This document shows, piece by piece, positions 20,358 to 21,026 of a stretch of 21,026 nt of DNA (the first letter of the stretch is position 1; each line of letters starts with the position of its first letter). Both the position numbers and the translations under genes were made by a program. This stretch comes from JBOGWP01 sp050693875 (GTDB lineage: Bacteria; Actinomycetota; CADDZG01; JAHWKV01; JBOGWP01), in assembly GCA_050693875.1 (NCBI GenBank), contig JBOGWP010000199.1, positions 1 through 21,026 of the forward strand, written 5' to 3'. Below the pieces are notes generated by a model, which had not been told where the DNA came from, searched no databases, and saw nothing but the letters and a program-made list of their open reading frames with translations.

Positions 20358-20716
20358 CTACGGCGAGGCGGTGGCAAGGAACATCGTTTTGGCTTCGTCC
20401 GCTTCCTTGAGCCGCGTTACGTCGCGGAAGGAGCGGACGATCTCCGAGATGCCGCCGTCCGAATCGGTCACGGTGGACACGCTTGCGAGCAAGAGCTGCC
20501 TCCGCCCGTCCGGTTGCAGCCGTCAGACCTCCTCGCCCCCCGTCGATCCGTCCGCGGCGGCGAAGTCAAGCAGCGCGCATCCGCAGGAGCAATCCAGCTT
20601 TCGCTCTGCGCGCCGGAGCCCGAGCACCTCCGAGCACCCGCCGCGCAGGCTCTGATTCGACTCGTGACGAAGCATTCACTCGGCGGCGCGGTTCCACTGC
20701 AGCGTCGACGGGGGGG
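20358..20716 (-). pseudogene. PAS/histidine-kinase remnant
   Basis: One continuous minus-strand frame, broken by two TGA codons (20678-20676 and 20525-20523). It reads TLQWNRAAE, then MLRHESNQSLRGGCSEVLGL, RAERKLDCSCGCALLDFAAA and RLQPDGRRQLLLASVSTVTD, then GGISEIVRSFRDVTRLKEAD and EAKTMFLATASP before a TAG at 20360-20358. This is the second half of a PAS domain with its usual DVTRLKEAD exit, running into the first residues of a HisKA domain (FLATAS, where kinases continue HELRTPL). The phospho-accepting His and the whole ATPase domain are missing, and the 5' end stops at a G-run next to an unrelated gene. Other genes here use TGA as a normal stop, so the TGAs are real interruptions. It is a relic of a sensor kinase. 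Confidence 0.75.
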
Positions 20717-21026
20717 TTCCGCGTCTCTGCGGCGCACTTCGAGTGGCTGGTGCACTTCGGGGCCCCGCTCGGGTTGGCCTTCGAGGACCTCGGCAAGCTG
20801 CGCCATGCGACGCCGACCACCCGCTTCTTCTGCGAGGAGCTGCTGCGCATCTACGGCGCCGAGGATGCCTCGATCGGCGAAGGTGCGTCCTTCGCCATCG
20901 AGCACTGGGCCGCCGCCGGGTTCTGGAAGGAGCTGATCGCCGGGCTGCGCGCCTTCAAGAACCGGGAGCTCCCCGAACTTCCGCTGGGCTTCTGGGTGTG
21001 GCACGACAAGATCGAGGACCAGCACG
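20717..21026 (+). CDS. Heme-oxygenase-like (TenA/PqqC-fold) di-iron protein, 5'-truncated fragment
   Basis: The plus-strand frame begins abruptly after a run of seven G with FRVSAAHFEWLVHFGAPLG and continues through FEDLGKLRHATPTTRFFCEE, LLRIYGAEDASIGEGASFAI, EHWAAAGFWKELIAGL and LGFWVWHDKIEDQH to the window edge. The all-helical pattern, the aromatic-rich helices and the E/H pairs (EHW, KIEDQH) fit the iron-containing redox enzyme family with a heme-oxygenase-like fold. These enzymes often carry a di-iron site built from Glu and His and perform O2-dependent chemistry. No credible start codon or Shine-Dalgarno lies in frame for about 230 nt upstream, and that upstream sequence is antisense to the PAS remnant, so the 5' part appears lost. 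The 3' end is outside the window. Family assignment is by eye. Confidence 0.65.

Noticed and set aside
20523..20678. TGA recoding as Trp or selenocysteine in the PAS relic
   Set aside because: Intact genes here end in TGA, the first TGA does not sit at a typical Trp position, and no selenocysteine insertion hairpin was seen. Decay is simpler.
20093..20936. Plus-strand open frames across the riboswitch and PAS relic
   Set aside because: They run antisense to the riboswitch and kinase remnant or out of frame with the di-iron protein, with no domains or ribosome-binding sites.

Overview
The window is GC-rich DNA with densely packed genes, many GTG/TTG starts, and several genes whose start codon lies 6-7 nt after a TANNNT -10 hexamer, which is the signature of leaderless transcripts. 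Together with lipoproteins, a two-domain actinobacterial-type membrane propeller, a family 2 encapsulin and a c-di-GMP-I riboswitch, this suggests an environmental high-GC bacterium of the Actinobacteriota or Chloroflexota. The sequence does not settle which, and no rRNA or tRNA is present to decide.

Layout. 1-241 (-): start of an AAA/LuxR-type ATPase, cut by the window edge. 378-857 (+): DUF1801 protein. 1285-2499 (-): acetate kinase, divergent from 2651-3291 (+), a GNAT acetyltransferase with one frameshift. 3408-4523 (+): secreted GH26-like glycosidase. 4614-5399 (+): membrane-anchored SGNH hydrolase. 5450-6409 (-): EamA transporter. 6511-8709 (-): membrane protein fused to a spermidine-synthase-like domain. 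8751-11950 (-): a three-gene envelope cluster, made of a blue-copper lipoprotein, an internally duplicated His-containing lipoprotein, and a five-helix membrane protein with an extracytoplasmic beta-propeller. 11951-12305: a repeat-rich gene-free stretch. 12306-12728 (-): small USP-like protein.

The most striking locus is 12804-15753 (-). It encodes a family 2B encapsulin shell (HK97-fold protein with an inserted cyclic-nucleotide-binding domain), followed with an 8-nt overlap by a SufS-type cysteine desulfurase carrying an extra disordered N-terminus of about 90 residues. This is a protein nanocompartment with a sulfur-mobilising cargo, and its shell has an apparently intact ligand site for cyclic nucleotides. 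A GHKL (HSP90-like) ATPase (15894-17420, +) is transcribed divergently from the shell gene.

The right end is decaying DNA. A membrane-GAF-GGDEF-EAL c-di-GMP enzyme (17511-19968, -) carries three frameshifts and a nonsense codon, yet keeps a textbook c-di-GMP-I riboswitch (19984-20056) and a good promoter upstream. Beyond it lie a PAS/histidine-kinase remnant (20358-20716, -) and a 5'-truncated heme-oxygenase-like di-iron protein fragment (20717-21026, +), joined at a run of seven G. Two second-messenger inputs, cyclic nucleotide on the encapsulin and c-di-GMP on the riboswitch, therefore occur within about 7 kb.
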